From the IMG/VR virus record IMGVR_UViG_3300042480_000511, positions 1 to 27,271 of that record: a DNA stretch of 27,271 bases. The stretch is one strand, 5' to 3'. The position numbers and the translations under genes are program-made. The DNA is from a virus. Every line of letters begins with the position of its first letter. Position 1 is the stretch's first letter. Under the pieces are notes generated by a model. The model was not told the origin of the DNA and ran no database searches. It worked only from the letters and a program-made list of their open reading frames with translations. Below, piece by piece: positions 7,901-16,008 of the stretch.

Positions 7901-9330
7901 TGCGTTAACGCAGTATTGATTGTTAGTGTTGTATAAGTTTGAATATCATAAAGGGAACTCTCGAATTGAGTTGAAGCATTTGAGTATGCTGTATTTTTTA
8001 ACTTTAAGTCATATAATCTAGCAACTCCAATTTTTGTTCCAGATGAAGAACCTGGTGTTGCTGTTCTGGTATCATAAAGACTTACTTGTGTTGTTATACC
8101 AACACTAATAGAACCATAAACATTATTTAATAATATTTGTCTCCCAACATTAAATGGGATTGATACATTCTCTGCTCTTTCTGTTGTTCTTGGTTTTTCT
8201 ATATCTACAATAGTATTACTGATTGTTTCAATCTCATATCCACGAACATATGCTTTTCCTGGACTTATTGAAATACACGAAAGATCTTTTGATGGAGTAT
8301 TTCCTTGTTTAGTTTTTTGACTTGAATAATAAATTCCATTATTTCCAATTCTATCATTTAGTGATTCTTTTATTTGAATATCAAAAGGTTTTACATAATA
8401 ATCACCAGATTCATCATAAGTTCTTCTTGCTAATTCGTCTCTAATTAAATTATAATCAGTTTTATCTACAAATTTAGTTAATCCACCATTCTCAATTCGC
8501 ATCAATTCTACAAAATCTTGATCGTTAAAATCATCAATTTCCTTTTTAATTAAAGTTGTAGATATTTTAAATCTGTCTGCACCAGGTGCAGCATAATTTG
8601 AAAATCCTTGAGCATTATCAAACAAATCATTATAATTATTTGATGCTACTGCAATTTCTTCATTAATTAAAAGACCAACACGATATGTTGGGGTATTTGT
8701 GTATTGATCTAAAATTGCTACTTGCTTTGGAACAGTAATAAAAAATCCACGAATAAAATATACACCTGCTTCAATTTTTGCAGCAGATCCTTTTCCAACA
8801 GAACCAGAAATAATAGAAGTTGCAAAGGATGTAGTTGCTCTAATTGAAGATAGTGTGTAATCCACATCTTCTAATGAGATTAGATTTTCACCATCAACAA
8901 AAGTTTTATTTGTAAAATTTGTATCACTAGAACTCTTATATTTTACATATAATGTATAATTATTTTTTTCTGATTCTGTATTTGTAATATAATTTTCTAC
9001 TACTGCAGTAACACCGCTTGTTTCCCCTTTTATGCTTTTGCCTACAAAGTTATCAATATATGCTGATACTGGAATTCCCAAATGTGTGTCGTCAATTTGC
9101 ACATAACTATATTCCGAGTCATATCCAATTTGACCTGGAATGACCATGGAACCTTCTTTAAAGAAGTGGTTTCCAAACTTTTCAACTTGATTTTGTAAAA
9201 TCGATTGAAGAGTTGTTAACTCTCTTGCTTGAATTGGAGTTCCTGGTTTGAATAAAACTCTTTGATAACCTTTTTGTGCATCAAAGTCATCAAAGTATGG
9301 AGATACGTTTAGGTTAGTATTCTGTGGCAT
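1906..9330 (-). CDS. Giant DUF4815-type virion/baseplate structural protein
   Basis: A 2474-residue structural protein. The N-terminus (MPQNTNLNVSPYFDDFDAQK, GYQRVLFKPGTPIQARELTT, LQSILQNQVEKFG) is characteristic of the DUF4815 family, found in large virion proteins of cyanophages and other T4-like phages. Further landmarks are MRSRNIEIIAKRLKP with VYAFFDNVDMTSYV (about 1394-1420); WVDPLAQSFEV followed by VPVTLQIRTMQTG (about 1648-1690); two GSGY-type repeats (about 1892 and 1936); and a D-E-I-I-K-Y-T-G motif near 2110. The C-terminal block has YRLLRNDTPDSQQLYEFFPG (about 2378-2400) and ends SYVPLIRDLRAIATV. A Thr/Ser-rich stretch near 1310-1370 holds the basic patch DPRGRGRRRV. Its place after gp8 suggests an outer baseplate or fibre-connector role filling the gene 9-12 slot of T4; this is inference. 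The gene is intact, begins 6 bases after gp8, and ends in a 4-base overlap with the 66-residue gene. Confidence 0.88.
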   Translation of the reverse strand: MPQNTNLNVSPYFDDFDAQKGYQRVLFKPGTPIQARELTTLQSILQNQVEKFGNHFFKEGSMVIPGQIGYDSEYSYVQIDDTHLGIPVSAYIDNFVGKSIKGETSGVTAVVENYITNTESEKNNYTLYVKYKSSSDTNFTNKTFVDGENLISLEDVDYTLSSIRATTSFATSIISGSVGKGSAAKIEAGVYFIRGFFITVPKQVAILDQYTNTPTYRVGLLINEEIAVASNNYNDLFDNAQGFSNYAAPGADRFKISTTLIKKEIDDFNDQDFVELMRIENGGLTKFVDKTDYNLIRDELARRTYDESGDYYVKPFDIQIKESLNDRIGNNGIYYSSQKTKQGNTPSKDLSCISISPGKAYVRGYEIETISNTIVDIEKPRTTERAENVSIPFNVGRQILLNNVYGSISVGITTQVSLYDTRTATPGSSSGTKIGVARLYDLKLKNTAYSNASTQFESSLYDIQTYTTLTINTALTQTAPAYIQGKNSGAKGYLVSNVSSSTSLTLYQVSGSFIANEQIKINGLDVSRTITSVKDYSLSDVHQLYSPGFTADPILSKTLSVAEPGTQFTITSGGTVTTSNQNFYVGINVGDIVSYTKQGESIPTYNKVSVVSGSSKSLTVVASTSVSGVCSGSLPGSNITVNDFKIVSLDVLNTKNAFLYARLNNSKVSNLDLTGSDITFKKSYSITAGEFSDGAWSATLETDTSLTFEPFDEEDYNLTFADGTVAILDNQKLVPSGRTISVQNITANSGAAILTATLKKINTKTRKKIYNRCSSLTINKTSSGISTSISGLTTSTVYGLRVEDEEISLNVPDVESVIGIFESSSSSSPTLPSITIIGLNSNILNSIKGERIVGKDTGAVASLVSNDGTNEVKFVYLNENIFSVGETITFEESQISGTVDSIQVGDKNIRTNFILDEGQRSEYLDFSRLIRKPQVSAPTKQITIIYNNYTIDSSDSGDFVGVNSYDKDRYGDDISSVDGISLSDVIDLRPRVASYSGTKSPFEYESRLFTGENSSRNIFAQNKAINLSYDYYLPRIDRLFLTKEGSFIVNKGVPSLQPKLPNNLDSCLEIASIRLPAYLNNSEDASTTLVQHKRYTMKDISRLEDRLSNVEYYTSLSLLETDTQNLTIRDSTTRLDRFKCGFFVDNFKSYNGGEITNLDYKASIDTANGLLRPTHYTTSIDLLLGSEAVIGIGQTSNPNADLRFVSDLGSPNIKRVGDVVCLNYSEVEYVKNEFATGTENVNPFNVINWIGSIQLNPSSDTWVETRKTERTYDIEGDYSTTVQQLGVDSNTGLSPIDWGAWETTWTGTSSSDGPTLARLQTGSTSSTTTIDPRGRGRRRVTDTTTTVNDFIEFNNQTVTTTTNQSRQGIQFGVTERFDSTNLGDRVISREIITTMRSRNIEIIAKRLKPSSRVYAFFDNVDMTSYVVPKLIEVSMSSGTFTAGETVVGSLGSKSIRFRLSTQNHKYGPYNSPTEIFSTNPYLLENSLSSSYSSTTTLLNVDTASLEMQASSGFYGSIAKSMQLVGQTSGAIAIISNVRLIADETGVFIGSLFVPDPTVPSTPSFRTGTKTFVLTSSSTNSLVVTSDETTAETNFTSAGTLDNVENSTLRIRNANVERIPQTDARTLTDIDTRLVASNTSTTSTSTSSRWVDPLAQSFEVADSNGVYITKCDIFFATKDTKGVPVTLQIRTMQTGFPTQTVLPFAEVTLDAKDVKTSEDGTIATTFTFPSPVYLEKTGSGYSIVLVSSSNEYNVWISRMGEADKANPKKVVSQQPTLGALFKSQNGATWTPSDLEDLKFTLYRADFVTSPASFRFYNPDLSIGNDQIVALRQNPLNSYSNSALIGLGKSLSTSEQNSLVIGNTISQSTNTNFTSNLRSLVGAVGIGSTLTLTNVGSGFTSGATVYSNISLVSLTGFGRNAKVNLSVSSGVAVAATITDGGSGYAAGDTLTVSSTDTNNLGKNLILTIPNNVGIISAVNSIVVENIQGKVDASGTKTITNNGTEITGATVTSTNSITDGLHFKVNHQNHGMYSPVNQVILSGIESDIAPVKLSADYSSTSTSDITLNSIGTLATFENISVDANNPGYIIIDNEIIKYTGTNGNTLTGISGGRGIDNTVATLHLTNASVFKYEFNGVSLRRINKTHKFTDVDLVTYPIELDSYHIKIDQTKSGTDRSTGNTNGYPELFFNQSKSGGTYLSIPTVGSFNGPKATQNITFNSIRPNIQTLLPESTSVGAKIRTITGTSVSGTEISFVDRGFEDISLTSTNQLSETSTIYSKVNELSNLTALPGNRSFTMELLLSTGDRKVSPMIDLHRVSLITTMNRINNPVSDFTLEPRVNQLSGDPNSAIYVSKLVKLQKSADSLKVLFDAYRHSTNDIRVMYRLLRNDTPDSQQLYEFFPGYDNLDENGNVINSSKNNGRSDRFVQASNTLNDFGNYEFTGKNLSPFNGFQIKIIMTGTNQSYVPLIRDLRAIATV

Positions 9331-9336
9331 TTTTCT

Positions 9337-10893
9337 TTAGAACTCCAAAACGATTTTAATATCTTCTTTTTGACTTGCTGATCTTGGTATCGGTGGTCTG
9401 TTATCAATATAAATGATTTCACCAGACTTTTTATTATATTCTGCAGATGCAATACCAGCAACAAAGTTGCTTCCCAGTTGATATGTCCTATTATTTATTA
9501 CAGTACTAATACCAGTAAAAGAAGTATCAATACTCAATGGTGTTCCAGAAGCAGCACCATTTACAACTAAAGATGAACCAGTAGAACTAAAATCATTAAT
9601 TTTATATCCAACACCAACTGTTGCCAATCCAACTGGTTGATAATACTTTAAGACCCCTGTTACATTGTCCCACGAAGCAACAAATCCAATTGCAACAGTT
9701 CCAGTGCTAATTGTTTGAGTGATGGTTGAATCGACAGCATAAGTTGTTAATGTCGTAGCAGCACCAGTCAATTTCAATGCCTTCAGACCACTTACTTCTG
9801 CAATATCTAATGGTTCGGTGGTGCTAGTCACTTTTGTTGGATTTTTGATGATTCCAATTCTAGCAAAATCATTTCCAATAATAGTATCAGGATTTGTCTC
9901 ATCAGTATTATAACGAGAATAAACTAAAACTCTATAAGCACCAAGTTCTCTATAAATGTCATATCCATGACCTCCCTTTGGAGGAATAATCACATCAAAA
10001 CTAGCAATTGTTCCAGTATTTGTTAATTCATCTGGGATTCCTGGTGCTCCTGGTTCAAATTGAATAATTCCTTTAGTATAACCAGTTCCACCATCAGACA
10101 CATAAGCATCTGAAACTTTTCCAAAAGAATCAATTATAATCGTTGCTTTTCCCCCAGACCCATCACCAAGAATTGGAATATTTGTAAATGTTTTTGAAAT
10201 CGGAGAATATCCAGAACCTCTATTTTTTATAGTTATGATTTGAATTTTCCCATCAATTGCATTATTTTTTGTCGAAATACTTTCACCAACTGTTCCCCAA
10301 TCTTCAGGAACAGGAATGAATTCAATAGAATCAAATTTTACAATTTCTGATGGTTTGATAGTATAAAGGTATTTCCAAATATAACCATCTCCACTTGTTC
10401 CAGCAGGTCTTGGTTCCAAATCTACAAATTCTGGTTTATCTACAGATGGTTTCCCCCTTGGATTTTCTGGGTCTGCACCATTTTGCAAGCAAATATAAAC
10501 TCTCAAATCATCATTAATTACATAATAATTTGCATCATACAAAGATGAGGAATTTGTAACTGATGATAAGTTATAGATTGTATAATCATGTCTATACATT
10601 TCATAAGTAGACCCACTTTGCCAAGTATTTTTTCTAACCATTCTTCTCACATCACTTTGAGTGACTTTTTTCATAGAAATGATGGTTTCTTTTATTTCAT
10701 TTTCTTCTTTAAAACCATCCAATGGAGGCAACCCATCACCCCAAGATGCCGAACCATTTGCCTGAGAATTTAACGCATTTGGTTGCCCGATAAAAGTATA
10801 ATAAGTGTTTGCCGTATCCCCAACACCAATAAGACTTTTTATGAAAGTCTCAGCATTCATTATCCTAAATTGATCTGATATAATTGCAGACAT
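9337..10893 (-). CDS. gp8: Baseplate wedge protein gp8
   Basis: This 518-residue protein is the T4-type baseplate wedge protein gp8, which as a dimer links gp7 and gp10 in each wedge of the tail baseplate. Anchors against T4 gp8 as I recall it: GDGYIWKYLYTIKPSE at 168-183 (T4 GDGYVWEYLFEIPPD), NDFARIGIIKNPTK at 341-354 (T4 KGFRQISIITNPLE), and the C-terminus SGEIIYIDNRPPIP at 490-503 (T4 SGEMIYMENRPPII), ending KEDIKIVLEF. T4 gp8 has 334 residues. The extra length lies mainly at about 205-305, where two GSGY-type repeats (NRGSGYSP at 224-231 and DGGTGYTKG at 267-275) are inserted, and at about 360-480. A late-promoter-like box precedes the gene. The DUF4815-type gene follows after 6 bases. 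Confidence 0.94.
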   Translation of the reverse strand: MSAIISDQFRIMNAETFIKSLIGVGDTANTYYTFIGQPNALNSQANGSASWGDGLPPLDGFKEENEIKETIISMKKVTQSDVRRMVRKNTWQSGSTYEMYRHDYTIYNLSSVTNSSSLYDANYYVINDDLRVYICLQNGADPENPRGKPSVDKPEFVDLEPRPAGTSGDGYIWKYLYTIKPSEIVKFDSIEFIPVPEDWGTVGESISTKNNAIDGKIQIITIKNRGSGYSPISKTFTNIPILGDGSGGKATIIIDSFGKVSDAYVSDGGTGYTKGIIQFEPGAPGIPDELTNTGTIASFDVIIPPKGGHGYDIYRELGAYRVLVYSRYNTDETNPDTIIGNDFARIGIIKNPTKVTSTTEPLDIAEVSGLKALKLTGAATTLTTYAVDSTITQTISTGTVAIGFVASWDNVTGVLKYYQPVGLATVGVGYKINDFSSTGSSLVVNGAASGTPLSIDTSFTGISTVINNRTYQLGSNFVAGIASAEYNKKSGEIIYIDNRPPIPRSASQKEDIKIVLEF

Positions 10894-10915
10894 TTTAATC
10901 GTATACTTTTTTTTC

Positions 10916-10923
10916 TATTTATT
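10916..10923 (-). promoter_or_regulatory. T4-type late promoter box upstream of gp8
   Basis: On the minus strand this reads AATAAATA, seven of eight matches to the T4 late consensus. It begins just after the TAG stop of the 1674-residue gene and lies about 22 bases before the gp8 ATG, the same geometry as the box before gp13. A short A-run follows it. The likely unit is gp8, the 2474-residue gene and the small genes after it. Confidence 0.58.
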
Positions 10924-10924
10924 A

Positions 10925-13900
10925 CTAAATTAAACCACGAGTTCTATAAACTTCTGCTGCTGTGGACAATCCAGTTAATCCATTGTTAGTATTTACAATA
11001 AAATCTTTTGGATTTTCTCTTGCTCTATTTTGATAATCATATATTTTACTCCAGGTATATCTTCCATAGAATCCAGTTGTATTAATTCCAAGATTTATTG
11101 CTTTATCTACACCATTTGGAACAGGAACAAAATCACATCTTACAGTTACTATTCCAGATGATGGAGTTGTAACATTTTCTACTCTGTAGAGACCATCAAT
11201 AAATGAAGTTGCTGTTCCAACTTTAATTCCAGTGGTAGTTGTTATTCCTGTTAAAGCATATCCAGAAGTTACGTTGCTATCATAAATCACAAAATAATCA
11301 CCTTGTTCCAACTGACTATATGTTACACCAAATGTATTAAGTGCGGAATAACCAATACCAAGAGTAGTATTATCATAAGTTTCTGACTTTAATTTAAATT
11401 CTAAAGAAGACAATCCAATTCCTATAGTGTTAATACCAATTATTGTGCCAAAATCACCTTTTGCTTTTATTGAATATACCTTTTCTCTATTTGGTTTTTC
11501 ACTTTCAAAAATAACAGGAGGAATATTTGTTTGCGTATAACCAAATCCACCATTTGTAATTGTTACTGAAGTTACAATACCATTAGTAGTCGAAGAAGTT
11601 GCTGTTGCCCAATTGTAAACTGGTTCTGAATACATAATTGTCGCAGCAGAACCAACTATAACGTATCTTCCTTCATAACTTAATGATGGAACAAAAATTA
11701 AATCTTTAATTGCATTTGATTGATTTGTTGTTCTTTTTTCCCAATTTGATAAATCTAATGAATAATATAAATCTCCATTATCATCTAATGCAGCATAAAC
11801 ACTATCATAATAGTTTATATTTGTAAAATTATTTGTGATATTTGTATTCTGTAATCCCCAAGTTATTCCATTTTGAGATGTTATAATTGTTGCATTATTT
11901 CCGACTGCAACAAATTTTGTCCCATCCCATATAACTTTATTCAAATTTTGCGTAGTTGGTTTTAATGAATCACCAACAATAGACCAAGTTTCTGTATCAA
12001 ATGAATAATAAATTGTTCCACTATCACCAACTGTAACAAAAATGCTATCATTATTTGTTATTGAATTTAGATTTGTTGTGTTTGTTTTATTTTTTTCAAA
12101 AAATTCTGTGGTTCCAATTCCAACAGCTGTAAAAATTGGAATAGATGTTCCTGTGCCAACTGCACCAACAGCAACAAAGGTATTTTTGGATGACGAATAT
12201 GCAATATCTTTAAACTCACCTGTATATGTGCTAGGAATATTAGTAGCAACATTACTTACAAAGTTAATAGTTTGATTGGTCAATTTGCACTCCGTCCAAG
12301 AAGATGTCAATGTTGTTACAATACCAGTTGCCGTTACAATTTTTCCAGTTTGTCCTACAGCAACATAAGTATTTGTTCCTGCAAATGCAACAGAATTAAA
12401 TGATATTGTGTTTCCATATCCAATACTACTATTCGACCAAGAAATTCCATCCACACCTTTAATCAAAAGACTACTTGAACCAACACCAACAAAAATATTT
12501 CCATAAATTATTGACTTTATTTCATAATTCGTACTTATGCCAGAAGTTCCTTTCCAATTATAAATTGGATCTTTTTTTGTTACAAATGATGATGAAATTG
12601 CAACTGTTGGATTTGTAACCTTATATCCAGAACCAGAATTTTCAATTGTAATACTTGAAACAGTTGAAGCAGCAGAAACATTTGCAATTCCAGATGCAGA
12701 ATCAATTATATTATTATCAAGAACAATAATATCTCTCAATTCCTCTGTCAGTCCTCTTCCAATATCTTCCACAAATAATGGAAAAGCATTATTTACATAT
12801 ATCGTTATATCGTTTTTTGATACTGATTTGATTATTCTTGTTGTCGGTACATTTCTTGATTTTAAATCTGGTCTTCCTTTTGTATATAAAACCCCATTTA
12901 TAATTTTGTCTCTTGTCTGTTTAGTCCAACTAATAGGTCTTGCTTTGTTTGGATCGATATTGATACCAATGCTATCGTAAGGAAATGTATCAAATGCATC
13001 TTCAGAAACAATTTTTTTAACAACACGTTCAAACTGTTCTCTATCATATAAATCTAATATATTTTCTCCAATTTGAATTGAATCCCCCTCTTTAATTGTT
13101 CTTGGTGGATCAACTTGATCTACATCTAAATCAGATCCTCTATAATATAAAATTAAACATTTTGAATTTGGTTTTGGTGCCTCACTGAAAATTATTTGTG
13201 AACCAATTATTTTATAAGATTCCTCTGGTTTTTGTAAAATATCATTTATAAAAACAAAAAAGTTATTTGTAACTTTTAAATCCGAATTTGGATCTGCTCT
13301 TACTGAAAAAGTATCTGTTACACCAAAAGTTGTAACGGTCAGTAAAAATTTACGTTTTTTTCCAGTAAAATTTGGTGTAAGACTATTAATTCTAACAAAT
13401 TGACCTGGATAAAATCCACCAAATTTATCTGTGAATGTTTCTAAAATAGTCATTCTAAATTCACTAAATCCCACTCCAACCAATGGATTTGTGGTAACAC
13501 CAACAACTGTTAATATTTCCCCAACTTTGTAACCATATCCAGGATCATCTAAATTAAATCCAGTAATACTAGAACCATTACTTACAATGACAGAAACCTT
13601 TGCTCCTTCACCAACACCACTAGAACCACCAGTATAAGCAACACCAAGATTGCTATAATTTGGTGGAATTGGTATTTCGATGCTTGGTTTTGCTGCAGTT
13701 GTATATCCAGAACCTGGATTCGTAATGCTTAATGAAGTTATTGTTCCCCCAGATCCAATTGAAGCAGTAATTGTAGCACCACTACCAATTGTAGAAGCAA
13801 CACTAATTATTGGAGCAGTTCTATACCCACTTCCAGCACCAGTTAAGTAAATATTTGATATTGTACCAGCAGCAGACACAGAAACTGTTGCAGAAGCACC

Positions 13901-15949
13901 TACGAGTGGCTGATAACCATATCCAGTACTAATTGCAACTCTAACAATTTTTCCAGCATTTGGAACACCACTCACAAACTTAATAGTATTATTTCCTTCA
14001 GTATCAATAATGAAATCACCATCCGATACTTGAGAAATATTATTCAATAGAATGAATGGATTATTGTTTATACTTGAAGAGCTATTAGTATCAGAATATA
14101 GTCCAGATATATTTTCACCATTTGATTTTAATACAAAATTTAATCTTGTAATATTGAATGTTGTTGTAGCAATTCCAATATTTACATTATGGTTTGGTGC
14201 AATTGTAATTGACTCAATACCTATGGATTGTATAACTGTATTTCTTATAATATATTGATTTTCGGTATATTGTAAATTTAAAACATCTCCCAAACTTAAA
14301 GATGATGTATCGATTCCACTAATTATATTTTTATTTGAAGAATTTAGAGTTCCTGTTTTAATTCCTACTATTGTTGCCTTTCCAGTAAAATCTCTGGAAA
14401 TGTCATCAATAATTAAGTTTTTATCTGATGTATTTCCTGGATCAAATCTTCTTGAAAAAATTCTTCCTTGAAAATATGAACTTGTTGATAATCCTTCTGG
14501 TCCTATTTTTCCGTATGGTGGATCGGTAAAATAAATTGTATCCTTAACAATATTAAAATCACCTCTCATTACAGTAACTGCTGATCCAACAGTATGGGAT
14601 GCAGAAACTGTTCCATAATATGCTCTATCTACAATAACACTATTTGTGGAACCAATTCCAATAGATCTTATTTTCATTAATTCGGAATTAACCATCAAAA
14701 CATCTAAAGATGTCAATGAAGAAATTCCAGAGTTTAAATAAATTGTATTTCCAATCCCAATCGGAGCGTTTAAATATAATGTAATTCCTCTTCTATATAA
14801 TGGTGATTGAATAATATTATCAATTGTAATTATAGCACTCGAATTTGGTTCAGGATAAGTAAATGAATTAGAACCAATACCATAATTTACAAAATTCAAA
14901 TAAGAAGAAGTTGATAGTCCAGATACTTTAAAATTATTATCATCTATTTTATCAACATACAAAATATTTGGAAGAATGTCAGTTCCAAGAACTGTTGGGG
15001 AAACAAATAAATTGTCTTCTGGAGTAGAACCACCAATATATGTTCCAGCAATACTTATAATATCAGTAGGAGTTGAAGACGTGAATGATGTACCAACACC
15101 AACAACTCCTATTGAATAATTTCTTCCACCACTCGCAACTTCAACTGAACTAATTTTTCCTGCGGAATCTCTTGATATATTAAATGTTGCACCAGAACCA
15201 ACACCAACTATTGTAGTGCCAGCGATACCAGTATATGATGAATTTGCTGCTGATACTATTGCTGTACTAGAAACTTTAGATACATTAAATGATAACGTAT
15301 TGGTTGGATTTGTTCCACCAAGATAAGTTCCAGCAATTGAAACTGTATTTCCTATTCCATATCCTCTTCCACCATCTTTTAAAATAATTGATGTTGAAAT
15401 TGGGTTACCAGTTGCTGAACCATCATAAGTAATCCAAACTTCAAATTTTGCACCAGTTCCAATGCCAGAAACTGTATCTGCAGGAATTGGATTTCCAAAT
15501 CCATAAATGCGACTTGATGCATATGGGATTAAAGTTGAAATTCCAGTGATTGTTGTGCTAATTGCTACATTATAACCATTTTCAAATATTGCACTTCCAA
15601 TACCACCACTAACATCCATTATAATTCCGCCATTATATTCCTTAGTCACAAATTGCGGTTCAACTAAAGATGATGTTTCAATGCCAATTTTTGTTTGCGA
15701 TTCAGTTGTTATTGGATAATAACCAGATCCAGCATTAATTATTTTTACACTTTGAATGGAACCACCAGATATTACAGGATAAAAAACTCCTTCTACTACT
15801 GGTGTTTGTGTATCTTGTATGGTGATTTTTGGTGGGTCAGTTGAAGCATATCCAGAACCACCATTAACCACAACAATATTTGAGACAGAATAAAACTCTG
15901 TTTCAAATTCTGGTTGAAGAATTGCACCTGACCCTGGAACTGTTCGCAT
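10925..15949 (-). CDS. Giant repeat-rich virion protein with an internal beta-propeller
   Basis: A 1674-residue structural protein with no catalytic motif that I recognise. From MRTVPGSGAILQ onward it carries many copies of a beta-type motif, [N/D]GGSGY....P.I, near residues 30, 72, 190, 270, 706, 743, 801, 1103 and 1466. Other blocks common in cyanophage virion proteins are DTIYFTDPPYG with FQGRIFSRRFDPG (about 470-500) and FFVFINDILQKPEESYKIIG (about 895-915). Residues 1135-1450 hold seven units of the type FVAVG...TI..S.....W, which look like a seven-bladed beta-propeller (BNR/YVTN-like). The C-terminus reads YTWSKIYDYQNRARENPKDF and ends AAEVYRTRGLI. The location between the gp7-like/tail-fibre genes and gp8 points to the baseplate periphery. 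The exact role is unknown; a carbohydrate-contacting or fibre-anchoring role for the propeller is inference. Confidence 0.83.
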   Translation of the reverse strand: MRTVPGSGAILQPEFETEFYSVSNIVVVNGGSGYASTDPPKITIQDTQTPVVEGVFYPVISGGSIQSVKIINAGSGYYPITTESQTKIGIETSSLVEPQFVTKEYNGGIIMDVSGGIGSAIFENGYNVAISTTITGISTLIPYASSRIYGFGNPIPADTVSGIGTGAKFEVWITYDGSATGNPISTSIILKDGGRGYGIGNTVSIAGTYLGGTNPTNTLSFNVSKVSSTAIVSAANSSYTGIAGTTIVGVGSGATFNISRDSAGKISSVEVASGGRNYSIGVVGVGTSFTSSTPTDIISIAGTYIGGSTPEDNLFVSPTVLGTDILPNILYVDKIDDNNFKVSGLSTSSYLNFVNYGIGSNSFTYPEPNSSAIITIDNIIQSPLYRRGITLYLNAPIGIGNTIYLNSGISSLTSLDVLMVNSELMKIRSIGIGSTNSVIVDRAYYGTVSASHTVGSAVTVMRGDFNIVKDTIYFTDPPYGKIGPEGLSTSSYFQGRIFSRRFDPGNTSDKNLIIDDISRDFTGKATIVGIKTGTLNSSNKNIISGIDTSSLSLGDVLNLQYTENQYIIRNTVIQSIGIESITIAPNHNVNIGIATTTFNITRLNFVLKSNGENISGLYSDTNSSSSINNNPFILLNNISQVSDGDFIIDTEGNNTIKFVSGVPNAGKIVRVAISTGYGYQPLVGASATVSVSAAGTISNIYLTGAGSGYRTAPIISVASTIGSGATITASIGSGGTITSLSITNPGSGYTTAAKPSIEIPIPPNYSNLGVAYTGGSSGVGEGAKVSVIVSNGSSITGFNLDDPGYGYKVGEILTVVGVTTNPLVGVGFSEFRMTILETFTDKFGGFYPGQFVRINSLTPNFTGKKRKFLLTVTTFGVTDTFSVRADPNSDLKVTNNFFVFINDILQKPEESYKIIGSQIIFSEAPKPNSKCLILYYRGSDLDVDQVDPPRTIKEGDSIQIGENILDLYDREQFERVVKKIVSEDAFDTFPYDSIGINIDPNKARPISWTKQTRDKIINGVLYTKGRPDLKSRNVPTTRIIKSVSKNDITIYVNNAFPLFVEDIGRGLTEELRDIIVLDNNIIDSASGIANVSAASTVSSITIENSGSGYKVTNPTVAISSSFVTKKDPIYNWKGTSGISTNYEIKSIIYGNIFVGVGSSSLLIKGVDGISWSNSSIGYGNTISFNSVAFAGTNTYVAVGQTGKIVTATGIVTTLTSSWTECKLTNQTINFVSNVATNIPSTYTGEFKDIAYSSSKNTFVAVGAVGTGTSIPIFTAVGIGTTEFFEKNKTNTTNLNSITNNDSIFVTVGDSGTIYYSFDTETWSIVGDSLKPTTQNLNKVIWDGTKFVAVGNNATIITSQNGITWGLQNTNITNNFTNINYYDSVYAALDDNGDLYYSLDLSNWEKRTTNQSNAIKDLIFVPSLSYEGRYVIVGSAATIMYSEPVYNWATATSSTTNGIVTSVTITNGGFGYTQTNIPPVIFESEKPNREKVYSIKAKGDFGTIIGINTIGIGLSSLEFKLKSETYDNTTLGIGYSALNTFGVTYSQLEQGDYFVIYDSNVTSGYALTGITTTTGIKVGTATSFIDGLYRVENVTTPSSGIVTVRCDFVPVPNGVDKAINLGINTTGFYGRYTWSKIYDYQNRARENPKDFIVNTNNGLTGLSTAAEVYRTRGLI
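11600..12545 (-). repeat. Seven tandem propeller-type units inside the 1674-residue protein
   Basis: Seven units of roughly 40-50 residues can be lined up by their cores: FVGVGSSSLLI, YVAVGQTGKIV, FVAVGAVGTG, FVTVGDSGTIYYS, FVAVGNNATIITS, VYAALDDNGDLYYS and YVIVGSAATIMYS. Several are followed by a W-containing strand (GISWS, TWSIV, ITWGL, NWEKR). Similar flanking segments (DPIYNWKG before and EPVYNWAT after) mark the ends. The pattern fits a seven-bladed propeller. Boundaries are approximate, read by eye. Confidence 0.65.
14130..14315 (-). repeat. GDxx...VGIGS...PNH repeat, copy in the 1674-residue protein
   Basis: This segment encodes DTSSLSLGDVLNLQYTENQY, then TVIQSIGIESITIAPNHNVN and GIATTTFNITRLNF. 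It lines up with two segments of the 2784-residue protein (about 21950-22110 and 18980-19155). Shared features are L..GD, a T.I..(I/V)G(I/V).S(I/V).(I/L).(P/L).H core, then GI.T..(F/V).I.R. A repeat family is thus shared between two genes. Confidence 0.6.
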
Positions 15950-15978
15950 TATTACGAAAAACTACTCTTTTCTTTTTA

Positions 15979-15986
15979 TATTTATT
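15979..15986 (-). promoter_or_regulatory. T4-type late promoter box upstream of the 1674-residue gene
   Basis: On the minus strand this reads AATAAATA within CAATAAATATAA, seven of eight matches to TATAAATA. It lies in the 59-base gap after the 118-residue gene, about 30 bases before the ATG. The gap is otherwise an A/T-rich spacer with a weak purine stretch and no terminator hairpin. Confidence 0.58.
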
Positions 15987-16008
15987 GGGTATTAAAAAAT
16001 AGAAAATA

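Noticed and set aside
11600-12545. Sialidase/glycosidase activity of the propeller region
   Set aside because: BNR/YVTN-like units alone do not show catalysis; I see no Arg triad or nucleophile arrangement that would support an enzyme call.
15950-16008. Possible terminator or small RNA in the gap between the 118- and 1674-residue genes
   Set aside because: The gap is A/T-rich with A-runs but no stable hairpin; only a late-promoter-like box can be supported.
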